Positions 47,607-60,880 of a stretch of 64,000 nucleotides of DNA are shown here, piece after piece; within the stretch, counting starts at the first letter, position 1; each line of letters opens with the position of its first letter. Made by a program: the position numbers and the translations under genes. Source of the stretch: Piliocolobus tephrosceles. Lineage: Eukaryota > Chordata > Mammalia > Primates > Cercopithecidae. The notes under the pieces were generated by a model. It worked only from the letters and a program-made list of their open reading frames with translations. It did not search any database and had not been told where the DNA came from. Where the stretch lies: positions 12,360,983 to 12,424,982 of the forward strand of contig NC_045436.1 in assembly GCF_002776525.5 (NCBI RefSeq), given 5' to 3'.

Positions 47607-47777
47607 GACCTAGAATTTCAAGATGTTAATTACACCCACATAATGTCACTCTCCCTTAATGCACCTCCATGCTCTTTCCACTAGATGGCTATATACAGCT
47701 TTCACATTTTTTGGTTCTATCCAAAAGGAAACCACTGACATTTTACATTTTACATAGTTGAAAAATTTTGCTCTTAC

Positions 47778-47852
47778 CCTGTAAAAGAGAATGCTGAAAT
47801 CACGTATCATTTTCACAAGGTGATGGGTCTGTTCATCTGTTAATTGACAAAC
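47778..47852 (-). CDS. NEIL3: NEIL3 exon 5 (residues ~210-234)
   Basis: A 75-nt exon, exactly 25 codons in phase 0 on both sides, so it is too short to stand out as an open frame. The peptide VCQLTDEQTHHLVKMIRDFS continues into ILFYR and is the helix after the helix-two-turn-helix. The acceptor is CCACTTTAAG|GTT, preceded by TTTTTTCC; the donor is AGG|GTAAGA, a strong site. Two conservative differences from human as I remember it are Thr for Ile after DEQ and Val for Met after HHL. Skipping this exon would be frame-neutral. A minus-strand L1 3' end lies 171 bp further into intron 5, in the same orientation as the gene. Confidence 0.95.
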
Positions 47853-47961
47853 CTTAAAGTGGAAAAAACAGTGGAGCCCAGTTTCATGACTTGCTCATTA
47901 CCGTAAGAAATAATATGCCTTGCCAATTCTGTGAAAAAGAACTGTAAATAGATTTTGAATA

Positions 47962-48547
47962 CAGTTGACCTTTGAACAACATGGGTTTGAATTGCGAAGG
48001 TCCACTTATACGCAGATTTTTTTCCGCCTCTGCCATCCCTGAGACAGCAAGACCGACCCCTCCTCTTCCTCCTCAATCTATTCAGTGTAATGATGATGAG
48101 GAGGAAGATCTTTATGATGACCGACTTCCACTTAATGAATAGTAAATATAATCCTTATGATATTCTTTTGTTTTTTTAGAGACACGGTCTCACTCTATTG
48201 CCCAGGCTGGAGTGCAGCGGCGCCATCATAGCTCACTGCAGCTTCAAACCCCTGGGCTCAGCCATCCTTCCGCCTCAGCCTCCCAAGAAGCTGCGACTGC
48301 AGGCGCAGACCACCACACCTGGCTCTTACAATATTCTTAATAACAATTTTTCTCAAGCTTACTTTATTGTAAGAATACATATGTAACAATAAAGCATACA
48401 GAATATGTGTGAACTGTGTTATCAGTAAGGCTTCCGATCAACAGTAGACTATTAGTAGTTACGTTTTTGAATAGTAGAGAATTGTATATAGATTTTCAAT
48501 GGGGGGTGGTTAGCACCTCAGTTCCTGTGTTGTTCAAGAGTCAATCG
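47962..48547 (+). mobile_element. Tigger-type nonautonomous DNA transposon, split by an Alu monomer
   Basis: Inverted ends CAGTTGACCTTTGAACAACA and (complement of right end) CGATTGACTCTTGAACAACA, with TA target duplications at 47960-47961 and 48548-48549. Without the Alu monomer at 48167-48325 the element is about 430 bp. Internal CACTTAATGAATAGTAAATA and AAGGCTTCCGATCAACAGTA match a common TcMar-Tigger family whose exact name I do not recall. NEIL3 intron 4. Confidence 0.85.
48167..48325 (-). mobile_element. Free left Alu monomer (FLAM-like) inside a Tigger element
   Basis: GAGACACGGTCTCACTCTAT through CCACCACACCTGGC: a single arm. Target repeats CTTATGATATTCTT (left, about 48154) and CTTACAATATTCTT (right, about 48325). 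Confidence 0.85.
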
Positions 48548-49073
48548 TATATGCATATCTTCTAGAGCTCTATTTCTCACCAATCTATTTAGTATCATTA
48601 ACAGTAATTTTATTTTGAACTGATAATATTACTGACAAAAATACGATTCCTATTTATAGATTTTAATTATAAATTCAAGCATTTATTGAATATTTATTCT
48701 GTATGAGACACCTTCAAAGTCTCAGCATTGTCTATCAGACACCTTGAAAGGTCTTGCTGGACTCGAAAAAAAAAATTACCAAGAACAATATAAAACAGAA
48801 AGAAGGGAAGGGAAAATAGGCACAGGAGTAGATGACCACCAAGGTCACGATCGAGCTTTAAAAAAGATATGCATTTATATACATGCATTAATATCAAAAT
48901 ACTTATTAACACATGGAAGAGCTCAGACACAGACCTTACTGCAGAACTTTTTTCTGACATAGCCTAGCATAAATCTCAGTGTTACCCTTGCAGAATTATT
49001 TGGCACATGTGCTGTCAATGGTAATCCCAAAAGAAACCGTCCGATGCCTCATGCTTGTTGTCTGTGTGTGAAT

Positions 49074-49305
49074 ATGACCCTTCAACGACACAGGTTTGAA
49101 CTGAGCAGGTCCACTTAGATGTAGATTTTTTTCAGTCAAACATGGATGAAAAACGTAATATTTGTGAGATGTGAAGCCTGCATGAGTGTAGCACTGATTT
49201 TTTGTATAGCAGTCTCCCTAGGGGCCAACTACAGGACTTGAGTATGCATGGATTTGGTCAAGGCAGTACTGGAACTGATCCCCTGTGTATACCGAGGGAA
49301 GGCTG
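49074..49305 (+). mobile_element. Second Tigger-type fragment (MER8-like)
   Basis: TGACCCTTCAACGACACAGG and CTGAGCAGGTCCACTTAGAT at the left. The right end, read backwards, is CAGCCTTCCCTCGGTATACA. The outermost left bases are lost. Only about 530 bp from the previous Tigger element. NEIL3 intron 4. Confidence 0.75.
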
Positions 49306-49498
49306 CATATAAACAGACACATACATGTACAAAGAAAATCATTTATCAGTGACTATAAAAGTGAAAATCTAATCAACACAGTCATCCTGAAAGTATTAGA
49401 AATATTTCTCAGTTGTTCACTTACACTTTAAAACTTGCATACATACAAAACATTTATTACTTTCCATATCTTACATACTATATTAAGTCACATCTTGA

Positions 49499-49869
<371 letters not shown>

Positions 49870-50819
49870 CAATGTCATTAATTTTTAAACCCCCAGGCAT
49901 TATGGGTAAATTATCTTCTCCTAGATGGCTGGCTGGCTGGAAGCAGAGATAAAAAGTAAATTATCCGTGCATCACAGATAACAATATCCTGGGTTCTTTT
50001 ATTCAAAAACATCTTTCATAGAGGTCTAAGTGATTTTTAAAAAGCTCACTCTTGTTAAAGTTCTGTTTCATTACTTCCATACTGAACTCACTTGTTCCAA
50101 GTATCAAAAAGCAGAATCTAATCTAGACCTATCATTAACTGGCTTCTTTTAAAGCTTAATTCCTACTAATTTTGGTATGACTAAAACTATCTAGTAAGTA
50201 TCTACGCAAAGTAAACAAATAACCTGGGTTTATGTAATAGATAATTTAGTTAATAGAGTGAATTATGTACAAAATAATTCAGCTAAAAGAGCTAAAAAAT
50301 TAATTTAGTTAGTAACAACAGGTCTTGATAAAAGCCCCAATGTAGAGGTCTTTCCTAGAAACCAAAATGTATGTATTCTACCTGGGTTTGGGTTCTCACC
50401 TCTCTTACCCTCTTAGAACACTGCCGTATTCATCGCCATTCCCTTTTCTACAGGTGGAACCTCTGCCCTTCAACCACTTTTTTTTTTTTTTTTGGCAACA
50501 TATAAGTAAGTTCAAGTCTCTCCAGATGTAGACCAAGAACAAAATAAAGTAACAAACTCATGTCTTGTCCTGGTATCCTCTCTAGCAGGTCAATATTTTC
50601 CCTTCACTCTGGCCTATGTGAACAAGGGCTCTACATTTTGTTTCCATTTCCTCACTGATCACTTATTCCTTGGACCCTGCTGCCTGCCTTCCACTGCTAT
50701 CCTTACGCTACAACAGCAGCTTCTAACGTCACCAACAGCTGTAATCAGGAATACATGAATGTGTGCAGAACATGTACTTAATATGCCAGAGAAAATAAGT
50801 TGGGAGTTAGCTCATTCAC

Positions 50820-50945
50820 ATCTTCCACAAATATTAATATCTAATGCCTACCATACACCACAGGCCACGTTCTAGATGTTGGGATACTTCAGTGAACAAA
50901 AGCCTTGTTTTCTTTTGAGACTGTGTTCTAGCAGAAGGAGACAGC
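50820..50945 (+). mobile_element. L2 fragment
   Basis: ATGCCTACCATACACCACAG, GCCACGTTCTAGATGTTGGG and CTTCAGTGAACAAAAGCCTT match the L2 3' phrase ('gcctactatgtgccaggcactgttctaggtgctggggatacagcagtgaacaa'). Confidence 0.75.
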
Positions 50946-51256
50946 TTTTAAACCATCAGTATAATAAGTAAATATGTTGTTTGAAAGGGATACCTGGTAT
51001 GGAGAGAACAAAAAGCAGGGCAAGTTAAGGAAGACTGAGAGAGTGAAATGTGGAGAGGGAGGGTGTGCACAAGGCTACTGTACATGCGGTGGTCGGAGCC
51101 GGCTGCACCGGGAAATTGACCTGGGTAGACGTGGGAAGCAGGACACCTGAAGTTTGAGGAGACTGTGTTACTGCAATGCAAAGTTAAGACTTCCATGTCG
51201 GTTCCTTCAGAGTACTGAAAACTCAAGAGATAATTTAAAAAATACTTAAAACCTAC

Positions 51257-51470
51257 TTTAACAGCTGGGTGGAGACCACTGTCAAAGAGAGCTTCATTTT
51301 TGATGATGTTCCCTACTCCAGGTAATACGTTCTGATCCATGAGCACATCACCTAGCATCCGGCCTTTCTGTTTCTTAACTTCATTTTCTGCTCTCAAGAA
51401 ACTAAATTCAGGTGAACATACATCTAATTCTTTCATCATTCCTATTCTCCGTTGGCTTTCCATTGAGTTT
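51257..51470 (-). CDS. NEIL3: NEIL3 exon 4 (residues ~138-209, helix-two-turn-helix)
   Basis: 214 nt, beginning with the last base of Arg138 and ending exactly after Lys209 (phase 0). The acceptor is TTTCTATAG|A and the donor AAA|GTAGGT. It encodes the linker and the helix-two-turn-helix domain. The segment DQNVLPGVGNIIKNEALF at about residues 183-200 has the G-V-G-N-I core used by Fpg/Nei enzymes to grip DNA next to the lesion. A charged stretch before it (FLRAENEVKKQKGRMLGDVL) forms the first helices. It is separated from exon 3 by a short intron of 284 bp. The reading frame continues past the donor into the intron, so the raw open frame is longer than the exon; the splice sites, length and phase agree with human exon 4. 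Confidence 0.97.
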
Positions 51471-51754
51471 CTATAGAAAGGAATACAAAACACATTAATC
51501 ATAAGTCTGGTTATAATTTCACAAAGTGTCATTTAAAATGAGCTTTGCTATAAGCACTTTATGTTAATCAGGGTATAAGAGTTATATATGCAAACAAAGA
51601 TCTTACAAATTATATTATCTGAAGGCTTCTTTAAAATGAGGTTTCATCAATTACAAACTATTTATTTATTTGTTTCTTTAGTCACACATGTGACATCCCA
51701 AACCATACTCTGCAGTACTGCAGCTTAAGTACTTTTATTTATTTATTTTTTTAC

Positions 51755-51889
51755 CTGAGTTCAACTGATGAGTCAAAGAAACAAATCAAATCTTTGGTGA
51801 GCTGCACTTCCAAAACAGGAGAAGCTCCATTTTTATATTTATACTTAAGTGGATTAATCATGATAGAGCCTTTCATTCCGAAATGAATC
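51755..51889 (-). CDS. NEIL3: NEIL3 exon 3 (residues ~93-138, Fpg/Nei N-terminal domain)
   Basis: 135 nt, entering in the third position of an Arg codon and leaving after two bases of another Arg codon. The acceptor is TTTTGTTTCAG, a good pyrimidine tract, and the donor is CTCAG|GTAAAA. The peptide contains IHFGMKG, which matches the H-x-G-M motif in the beta-sandwich domain of Fpg/Nei glycosylases, followed by VLEVQLTKDLICFFDSSVEL, the strands leading to the interdomain linker. Length and phase match human exon 3. Against human NEIL3 as I recall it, I see Ser for Phe just after GMKG and Lys for Glu in NPLKYKYK. Because the exon length is divisible by three, skipping it would keep frame but remove part of the catalytic core. 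The catalytic residues Val2 and Lys81 known from human NEIL3 lie in the missing exons 1 and 2. Confidence 0.96.
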
Positions 51890-54559
51890 CTGAAACAAAA
51901 TCAAACTCATTTTTGAGTGGCAGAAAGCATATCATTTATCAAGCTTTTCCCTGTACTATCATTTTTTTTGGATTATAAGCAAACAAATGTTAGTCAGGAT
52001 AGGCACTTTTAAAGTGCAGAAACCAGTAGTAAGATTATTTTATATTTTTCTCTCATGACTTTGTATCCTTATAAAGATAGAAGACATGACAATCAGTTTT
52101 TCAAGTCAAAAGTAAAATAACTTCTCAGAGAAATAATAAGGTACCAACACTAAGCCTAAGAAAATACACCCCTGCTCCTCTTTTCTTGTCAGACGAAGTA
52201 TCTTTTATTCACGGAACAGTCTAGCATCTCTTGGCATTTTCTCAGATTCAAAGGCTTGGGATGAGATAAGGCTAAGTTTAAGTTGCCTATAGTTTGTGTT
52301 TTCATAAATTCTACAAAGCCACTAATATTCAAATTCCTTATTTCTAACCACAGTGGACTGGAAATATTTACCTATTGCAAAATAATATCTATGATTTAAG
52401 ACACTTTCCCCCCTTGTTTTGCACTAAGAAATGAAACAATTTTTTTATTTTTGTAAAATCTTATGTATCAAAAAAAAAAGAGAGAACAAGTCAAAATGCT
52501 ATTGTCTTCAATTCTTTTCGTTTTCTTTTACCTTTATATGTATTGGGAAGAGGAGATTATAAATATTGACGGTTAAGTTGAAAGCCACAGTGCAGTGATG
52601 AAAAATTCATAACCTTTCAGATTTTATGGGATTGATTAGCATGTCCAGTTTTTTTTTTTTTTAAAGTAGTTCTGTAAGATCTCTGATGATGAAGATCAAA
52701 AATGATTCTCAAGATGAAATACTGTGTTCCACCTTTCAAATCCTGCTCCTTATAGCTTTGTTGAGTTAATAAATATGGCTCTTTTGGCAGCAAATGTTAC
52801 TGCGCTGTGCTTCTAATTGCGAAGCACCATGTTATAGTATTGTACAAGGTTAACCAGTCTAACTTTAAAAATGTGGGTTTTAAACTCTGTGTGCCCTGCT
52901 ATCAATCATAAATGCATTTTGCATGCCCCATAGTTCTTGACAGGAAAAATGTGTGCCTGTAAGTACTCCATAATTTAGCTTACGGAGGTGCAACCCCAGT
53001 GAAAGGTGTACAACTGTCATGCCCAGAAGCCATCATATCTAAAATCTTTTCAGCTGCATGGCTCATAAAGTGGATTCTAAATCACTTTCTATAATGAAAC
53101 CACATCCACATAAAAAATCTCAAAGGTTAAGACCCAATTCAAATGCAGGAGTAGCCCCAGCAAGAACCTTAGATCAAATAAGTATGGCTCTGTCTTATAA
53201 ATCCATTCATTTTTAGGAAAAAAGTGCATAAAATATTTACTTTATTTTTATTTATTTTGTTTTATTCAATAGTTAGATATTATAATCGAGCACCAATAAA
53301 CCAACACATCTTGTGGGTTCATTACTAAGTACCTTTGATCTTAAACTACAAAAAATATATCAGTATCATGAAAATATTTGAGGCAGAGTAAATATCTATA
53401 CTGCGACAACAATTGATACTGATTTTTGTTTTAAAACCAGTACATAGGCCCATACTACATAAAGAAAAGACATTTTTAGGATTTCATTTGCTTTTCAAGA
53501 TTCCTCATAATTAATTAGTTCAGGAAAATTTTATCAGATCCTTATTTCTATTTCAAGCTCCTTCTACCAACCCAAAAGGTTACCCAAGACAATTCATTCT
53601 GCGTAATAGAAGTCTACCTGCCAACCACAGTTGCCTGGTCCAAGGGTGGGCATTAGGCTTAACCTTAACAGGTCTCTGCCATTTTCTCAGATCCTGTGCC
53701 TTTGATACAGTTGATTCAGAAATGGACACCTGTCCCAAGCTAGATCCATCAGTATCCAAGCTGGATTCATCAGTTTTTCTGATGAATTTAAAGATGTAGG
53801 ACCCAGGGAGATCCTGTTAGCATTAAGAGATCTAACATGAGAGCTGTCTGTGGGAATGATTCCCAACGTGAGCCCCAGTAAAGCAAAGGAAGGTCTCTAT
53901 GCAGAGAGGAAGACTACAGAAGATTTCGGTGAGGAACAGAGTGAAGAAATGAAGAGAATCCTAATAGCTTTTAGTCTTTGCTTGCTTTAGTTCTCCTTGA
54001 AGCCTGTCTGTATTCTCTTCAGGTTCTGTAAGATATTCCGTATGATTTTTTAAATTTTAAAAAAGTTTTTGGTACCAAAGTCAACAAAAGATAATAAATA
54101 ATTATTGAATTTGCTTGAGTTGGGCTTCTGTTACTTGCAACCAAGTTCTAATAAGAAAATTGTATCCAAACTAAAAATTCAATTAAGAGTAAGAAAATTC
54201 CTCTCATTAGAAATAGCTTCCTAAATAAACTAGTAAATAAGCCCTGATCCTATTTTAAGAATCAGCTGTATTCTCCCAGCTATCACTGTCAGAATAATCT
54301 GAACATCCTTAAGCAAGCACAAACAGCATAAACAAAGCAGTACTGTCACAGTTTCACATTAATGACAACTACATTTTGCAAATAAAGCAATTGCCTATAA
54401 AAATTTTCAAATGGTCAGAAGTGTCCTAAGGGTAAAAAAGAGTATAAAATGTAGAATATAATAGTTGTAAAACCTATGCTGGGAATTTGAAAAAGGAGAA
54501 TGTAAAAAGATACAGTTTTAACAAAGCTAAAAAAAAAAAAAAGGAGTTCTGCTTCTCCT
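51890..54559. other. NEIL3 intron 2, part next to exon 3
   Basis: No exon 2 found here: I looked for the complement of the expected exon 2 peptide region and saw nothing. 53590-54175 looks like an old interspersed repeat (CAGAAATGGACACCTGTCCC ... TTCTGTTACTTGCAACCAAG), possibly an old LTR-type or DNA element, which I cannot name. Confidence 0.5.
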
Positions 54560-56353
54560 TAGAATACAGAAGACTGAAAGTGAACATAGCTACCACTCCA
54601 ACAAGGATAAAAAAAAAATCACATTATCTACAAAATCATACATTTTCTTAAGCCCATAGAGACACAGGATTGCAACGCAACCAGGTAAGCTACATTCCAA
54701 AATGTGACAAGCCCCTCCATGGAAAGTGAAGTCAGAATACACAAATTGCTTCACCTATGGCAGAGCACAAGAGGAAGAGAAGGCCACTATACAAATGGGA
54801 AAGCAGAAAACTGCACAATTTTCAACAAACTTTTAGATACCGAATGTGGGCTGGTGTGACAGTTTAGAATCCCTGGAACCCCAGACACAAGGAGAGTACA
54901 CACTCATGGGCCCATGTGAAAGATATGAGTGACAGCAAGAGACCTGAAAGAGCTGCTCATGCTGGCATGACCCCTGTCTTCATGAAACTCCATCTGCTTC
55001 TTGGACACTTCTTTCAGATGAAGCCAAAGTCTTAAAAAAACGTCTTTAAGCTTCTGGGGCCAAGGGAGAGGTAGAAACAAAGATCACATCTATCCTTGAG
55101 GGAGGAACGGGAAGCTTCCTCTGCCCAAACAATGTCTTATACTGAATAACAACCATAAGCAGTCTGCCACAGGAAAGCAGCAGGAAACCCTTCAGCCACC
55201 CAGCCCAGGCAAAGGTACTCTGGCCTGTTGTGGGTGAGGTAGAAGCAAAAGCCATCTGTCCCTAGAGTTGAAACAGAAAATCAGCTTTGGCACAAAATAC
55301 TGTGATGATACAAAGAGAAATCCGCTCCCACTAAAAGAGAGGGAGGAAGCTGTCAGACCCAAGTACACCCACAGATGCAAGGCAGAGCTTGGCTGCCATA
55401 GGAGGGCAAGTGACAGTAACCCTAAGAAAACTGCGACCTTGAGTTCTACATACACAAAGGCCTGCCCAAGTCTCAGGCTAGTCCAGAAGTAAAAATCCCC
55501 ACTATCTCCATCAGGAGCCTCCCACTGAGTCACAAGCAACAGCAGCCTACATGGTGGAGAGGTAAGAACATGGAGAGACTTTCTCTGTGACGTGAATATG
55601 CAAGATGTGCTGAACGCTGATAGTCGAGCAGCAACAGAGAAACCATCCACTGCCAACCCAATCCACACACAAGGCATAAAGTAGCAGTAGCAGCTGGAGT
55701 TTTGAAGTTGTTGGTGCACAGAAGACAACCCAAACAAAGCAAAACTCAAACCAAGGTCAACTACTTTACTAGACTCACTCAATCCCTGACACTAATGACT
55801 GATAGAAGAAGCATGACTGTTTCTGAGCTTAAATATTATTTAGCTCTTATTTGTCTATACATGGTGTCTGAGATTTAGCTTTTCGTCTTCTATAGACAAT
55901 GTCTAGGATTCAAAAAAAATTATAAGACACATATATATACACAAAGATTAAAAAAGTATCAAGAGATAAAGATATCAAGAGATAAAGCAGTCAACAGAGC
56001 CAGACCCAAAGATGCACCAGATGTCAGATCTATGAGACAGGTGATTTAAAAGTAATGTTAAATTAATTTTAAACTTAAAATATTGATTCTTAATCAAATT
56101 TTATATTGTATATTAGTTATTAATATGTTAATGATTTAACACATGTAAGGATCTAGTATAAAGGCACTTGAACAGGTGTGATATTTCAGCAGAGAAACAA
56201 AAATACATGACAGCAGGGATAAGACATTTCTTCAATAAGCAGACCAGCAGACTGCACAGAGCAGAGGAAAGAATAAGTTAACTTGAATATAGATTAACAG
56301 AAATTATCCAAACCTAAGAAAGAGAAAAAAAGATGAAAAAGATATGACAGAGC
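54560..56353 (+). mobile_element. Old L1 (L1M), segment 1: 5' UTR and start of ORF1
   Basis: ACAATGTCTAGGATTCAAAA, GCAGTCAACAGAGCCAGACC, GAAATTATCCAAACCTAAGA and the end AAAAGATATGACAGAGC correspond to L1M 5' UTR leading into ORF1 ('...aaaaaatgaacagagcctcagggacc'). The segment stops there and the sequence flips orientation. The 196-codon minus-strand frame at 55192-55782 is antisense to this 5' UTR and not a gene. The left boundary is uncertain. Confidence 0.65.
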
Positions 56354-56625
56354 ATGTTCCTTAAATATGCCTGGAGTTTTTTTTCTTGAGAGGTTTTAGA
56401 CTATCAACTCATTTAAAACATAAAAAAATCCTCATATTATTTACTTTTCTAGAGTAGGTTTTGATAATCTGTGTGTTTCAAGGAATCTGTCCATTTATTT
56501 TAGTTGTTGAAGTCACAGACATAAATTTGTTATGTAATATATAGTGTCCTATTTCTATTCAAATAACAACTTGAGGATCTGCAGTAATGTTCCCTTTGTC
56601 ATTCCTCATAGTGTTTATTTGTGAG

Positions 56626-56925
56626 CTGTATTGTCCAGTATGGCAGCCACTACACACATGTGGCAAATGAGCACTGGAAATGTGATTAGTTCAAATTAAT
56701 GTGTACGCTAATTATAAAATACACAGATTTTGAAGACTTAGTATAAAAAAAGAATGTTACATAGCTTATCAATAATTGTTTATATTGTTTACATGTTGAA
56801 ATATTTTGCATAGGTTAATAAAATACAATATTAAAATTGATTTCTTTTTGCTTTAGTTAATGCGGCTATTGGAAGATTTTAAATTATATATGTCTCCCAT
56901 GTTTACATTGGACTGCATTGAGCTA
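56626..56925 (+). mobile_element. hAT-Charlie-type element inside the L1
   Basis: TATTGTCCAGTATGGCAGCC, TACACACATGTGGCAAATGA, TTTTGAAGACTTAGTATAAA and ATTGGACTGCATTGAGC match a common nonautonomous element with 'ctgtccaatayggtagccac' ends (MER1/MER30-like, name not certain). Confidence 0.75.
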
Positions 56926-57297
56926 AAAGTTTATCATTTTTATTACACTTTTCAAAGAACGAATTTTTGGTGTCATTCATTTTTATTACGCTTTTCAAAG
57001 GGACAATTATTTGCTTCATTGATTTTTTTTCTCTATTGCTTTCATTTTTAAATTCCATTGATTTCTGTTCTTATCTTCATTATTTCTGTCCTTCTGTCTG
57101 TTTTGGGTTTAATTATCTCTTATTCTTCTAGTTTTTTATATGGAAGCTTAAATCTTAGAGAATTTTATTTATTTATAATAAACATTTAATGCTAGAACAT
57201 TCCCTCAAGCATTACTTTAGCTGTGTCCTACAAATTTTGATCTGGTGTTTTCATTTTCATTCAATTCAAAATATGTTCTAACTTCCTTGGTGATTTA

Positions 57298-57649
<352 letters not shown>

Positions 57650-59849
57650 AGATTTTTCTAGGTATCTCAATAATTTCTAGTTTAATTCTGTTGCAGTCAG
57701 AGAGAATTCTTTCAGGATGTCAATACTTTTAAATTTGTTAAGACTCATTTTGTTTTCCATAATCTGGTCAATCTTGCTGAGTGTTCCATGTGCACTTGAA
57801 AAGCAGTGTTGTTGGGTAGAATGTTCTCTATTTGTCAGCTAGGTCAAGGAGGTTGATAGTGTTGCTCAGGTCTTTTATCCTTATTGATTTTTGCCCACTT
57901 GTTCTATCAGTTACTGACAAGAGAGTGTTGAATTATTCAACAATATTAGTTTCTCTTTGCCCTTTCCATTCTAGCAGTTCTTGCTTTACATCTTTTGAAT
58001 TTCTATTAGGAATACTATATTTTCTTGATGAATTAACCCCTTAATCTTTATTTAATGTCCTTCTTTACCCCCAGTAATATTCCTTGATCTGATAACTACT
58101 TTGCTTTTATTCTAGCTACTCCAGCTTTTTTTTGATACATGTTTCCATAGTATTTCTGTTTCCATCCTTTTATTTTAACCTGCATCCTTATATTTCAAGT
58201 GGTTTTCTTATAGACACGTTATAGTTGGGTCTTGTGTTTTTATTCAATTAATTTCTGCCAAATAATTGGGATGGTTAGTTTATTTACATTTAATGTGATG
58301 ATTTTAATGCTTTGATTTAAATCTACTATATTACTATTGTTTTCTATTTGTTCCATCTGTTCTTTGTTCATCTTTTAATGCCTTCTTTTGGATTGAGCAT
58401 TTTTAAAAATTATATTTTATCTCCATTAGCAGCTTATTACTTTTACCACTTTTTGAATTTTTTTTTAAGTAGTTGCTCTAGGTTTTATAATACACATCTT
58501 ACACTGTGGTAACTTCAAATGATATGCAAAACGTATATTGCAACAACCTTAAAGTAGTGTACCATCATTTTCCTATCTCATTATTTATACTATTGTTACT
58601 CTGACATATGTTATAAAGTCCACAATAAATTGTTATTATGCTTGCTTTAGATACAGAACATAAAAGAAAAACATCTTTTATAATTACTTCCAAGTTTCCC
58701 ATTCCCAGTTTTTTCTTTCTGTAGATTCAGATTTCTATCTGTTATTATATCCCTTATGCTGGACAGACTTTAACTTTTCTTGCACCATAGGTCTCCTGGT
58801 ACTACATTCTCTTAGCTTCTTTGTTTTTTTCGAAAAAGTCTTTATTATACCTTCATTTTTAATAGACATTTTAGATGCATTTAGAATTCTGAGTTGAGAC
58901 GTTTTTCTTTCAGCAAACATTGCTTGGTTGTCTTCTGTCTTATATAATTTCTGTAAATGTATTTATTAGCTTTGTTCCTTTGTATTAATATGTAATGTTT
59001 CTCTGCTTCCAGCATTTTCTCTTCATCTTTGGTTTTTAGCACATTGGCTAGGTATGTGTGAGGGACATTTGGTTTGGTTTGAGGTTCTTTTGCTTCTTCG
59101 ATCTGTGGTTTGTTTAGAAAATTCTTTGCTATTTAAATCCAAAGATGTCTTCTGTTCTTTCTTTCTTTCTTCTAGGATGACAGTTATAAGAATGTTAAAT
59201 TATGTGATCTTGTTCCATAGCTTTGTTAATCCTGCACAATTCTTGGCCATTACTTCTTTTAAAAATGTCTTCAGTTTTGTTTTTTTCTCTTTCCTTCCTG
59301 GAACTCCAAATACATTAGACCAGTTGATGTTATACCAATAACAAATCTACATAAATATTCTAGAACATCAGATAAAACTCATTTGGAGGCCATGATTACC
59401 CTAATACCAAAATTAGACAAAGGCAGTAATAGAAAAATAACACTACAGTGCAATACCTCTCATGAAGACACATGCAAAAGTCCTCAATAAAATATTAACA
59501 AATCGAATCCAGAAACATATAGAAAGGATAATGTATCATGACAAAGTGGAGTATATTCCAGGAATGCAAGGCTCATTCAAAATTTAAAAATCAATCAATG
59601 TAGAAATCCACAAATAAACATATGAAGTAAGAAAGGCAATATGATGATCTCAATAGATGCAGAAAAAATACTTGAAAAATTCAACGAATTAGAAATAAAA
59701 GGGAAATTTTTTGATTTAATAAAAGAAAATAAAGCTAAAATCATAGACAATAAGGCAAACTTATTTGCTCCTACTACTACTACTCAACAGCATGCTGGGG
59801 TTCCTAGCAAGTGCAATAAAACAAGAAAAAGAAATAAAAGGCAATATAG

Positions 59850-60022
59850 GGTGTGGAGGACAAGGCGAGGAAGAGTATTAGAACAAATACCTAATACATG
59901 TGAGGCTTAAAACCTAGATGACAGGTTGATAGGTGCAGCAAACCGCCATGGCACATGTATACCTATGTAACAAACCTGCACAATCTGCACATGTACCTAG
60001 AACTTGCCCAGTATATATATAT
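59850..60022 (+). mobile_element. Short L1 3' end nested in the older L1
   Basis: About 170 bp: AACCTAGATGACAGGTTGAT, GCAAACCGCCATGGCACATG, AACAAACCTGCACAATCTGC, the 3' end of primate L1. Target repeats TAAAAGGCAATATAG (59835-59849) and TAAAAGGCATATAG (60024-60037). Confidence 0.88.
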
Positions 60023-60150
60023 TTAAAAGGCATATAGATTAGAAAGGAAAAAATAAAACTGCTTTAGTTCACAGATGATATGATTATCTACATAGAAAAT
60101 GCTAAAAGTATACAAGAAAAAGCTACTAGAACTATAATGAGTTTAGCAAG

Positions 60151-60542
60151 TGTATTAGTCCGTTTTTACACTGCTGTAAAGAACTTCCCTGAGACTGGAT
60201 AATTTATAAAGGAAAGAAGCTTAATTGGCTTGCAGTTCCACATGGTTTGGGAGGCCTCAGGAAACTTACAATCATGGTGGAAGGTGAAAGGGAAGCAAGG
60301 ATCTTCTTCAGATGCCAGCAGGAAAGAGAAGAGAAAGAGAAGGGGGAAGAGCCCCTTATAAAACCATAGGATTGAGTGAGAACTCACTCACTATCACAAG
60401 AACAGCATGGGGGAAACTGCCCCCATGATCCAATCACCTCCTTCCCTCAACACATGGGGACTACGTGCCCCCCACATGTCGACACGTGGGGATTACAATT
60501 CAAGATAAAATCTGGGTGGGGACACAGAGCCAGATCATATCA
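60151..60542 (-). mobile_element. THE1/MST-type MaLR solo LTR
   Basis: Begins TGTATTAGTCCGTTTTTACA and ends CAGATCATATCA (read backwards TGATATGATCTG), the TG...CA ends of ERVL-MaLR LTRs. 5-bp target duplication GCAAG at 60146-60150 and 60543-60547, as expected for this class. The L1 sequence resumes immediately after. Confidence 0.92.
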
Positions 60543-60626
60543 GCAAGGTTGCAGGATACAAGCTAAATATACACACAAAAATTATATTTCCATATTCTGT
60601 GAATGAACAATTAGAAATTCAAACTT

Positions 60627-60765
60627 GGCCGGGTGCGGTGGCTCAAGCCTGTAATCCCAGCACTTTGGGAGGCCAAGACGGGCGGATCACGAGGTCAGGA
60701 GATGGAGACCATCCTGGCTAACATGGTGAAACCCCGTCTCTACTAAAAAATCCAAAAAAAAAAAA
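60627..60765 (+). mobile_element. Young AluY left half only
   Basis: GGCCGGGTGCGGTGGCTCAA (young, AluYR-like start) to CTCTACTAAAAAATCC followed by A15, ending at the middle A-rich region. Flanks AAATTCAAA on both sides suggest a true insertion of a left arm, not a later deletion. Confidence 0.88.
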
Positions 60766-60880
60766 AAATTCAAATTTTAAAAACGTACCCTCTACAATAG
60801 CACCAAAAAAACTCACTTAGTTACAAATATAAAATACATCCAAATCTGAAAACTATGAAATACTGATAAAGAAATGAAGG

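Noticed and set aside
47398..47613. 71-codon plus-strand frame
   Set aside because: It lies wholly within the antisense strand of a young L1 3' end.
55192..55782. 196-codon minus-strand open frame
   Set aside because: It is antisense to the GC-richer 5' UTR of an old L1, low in complexity at the protein level, and shows no domain or splice context.
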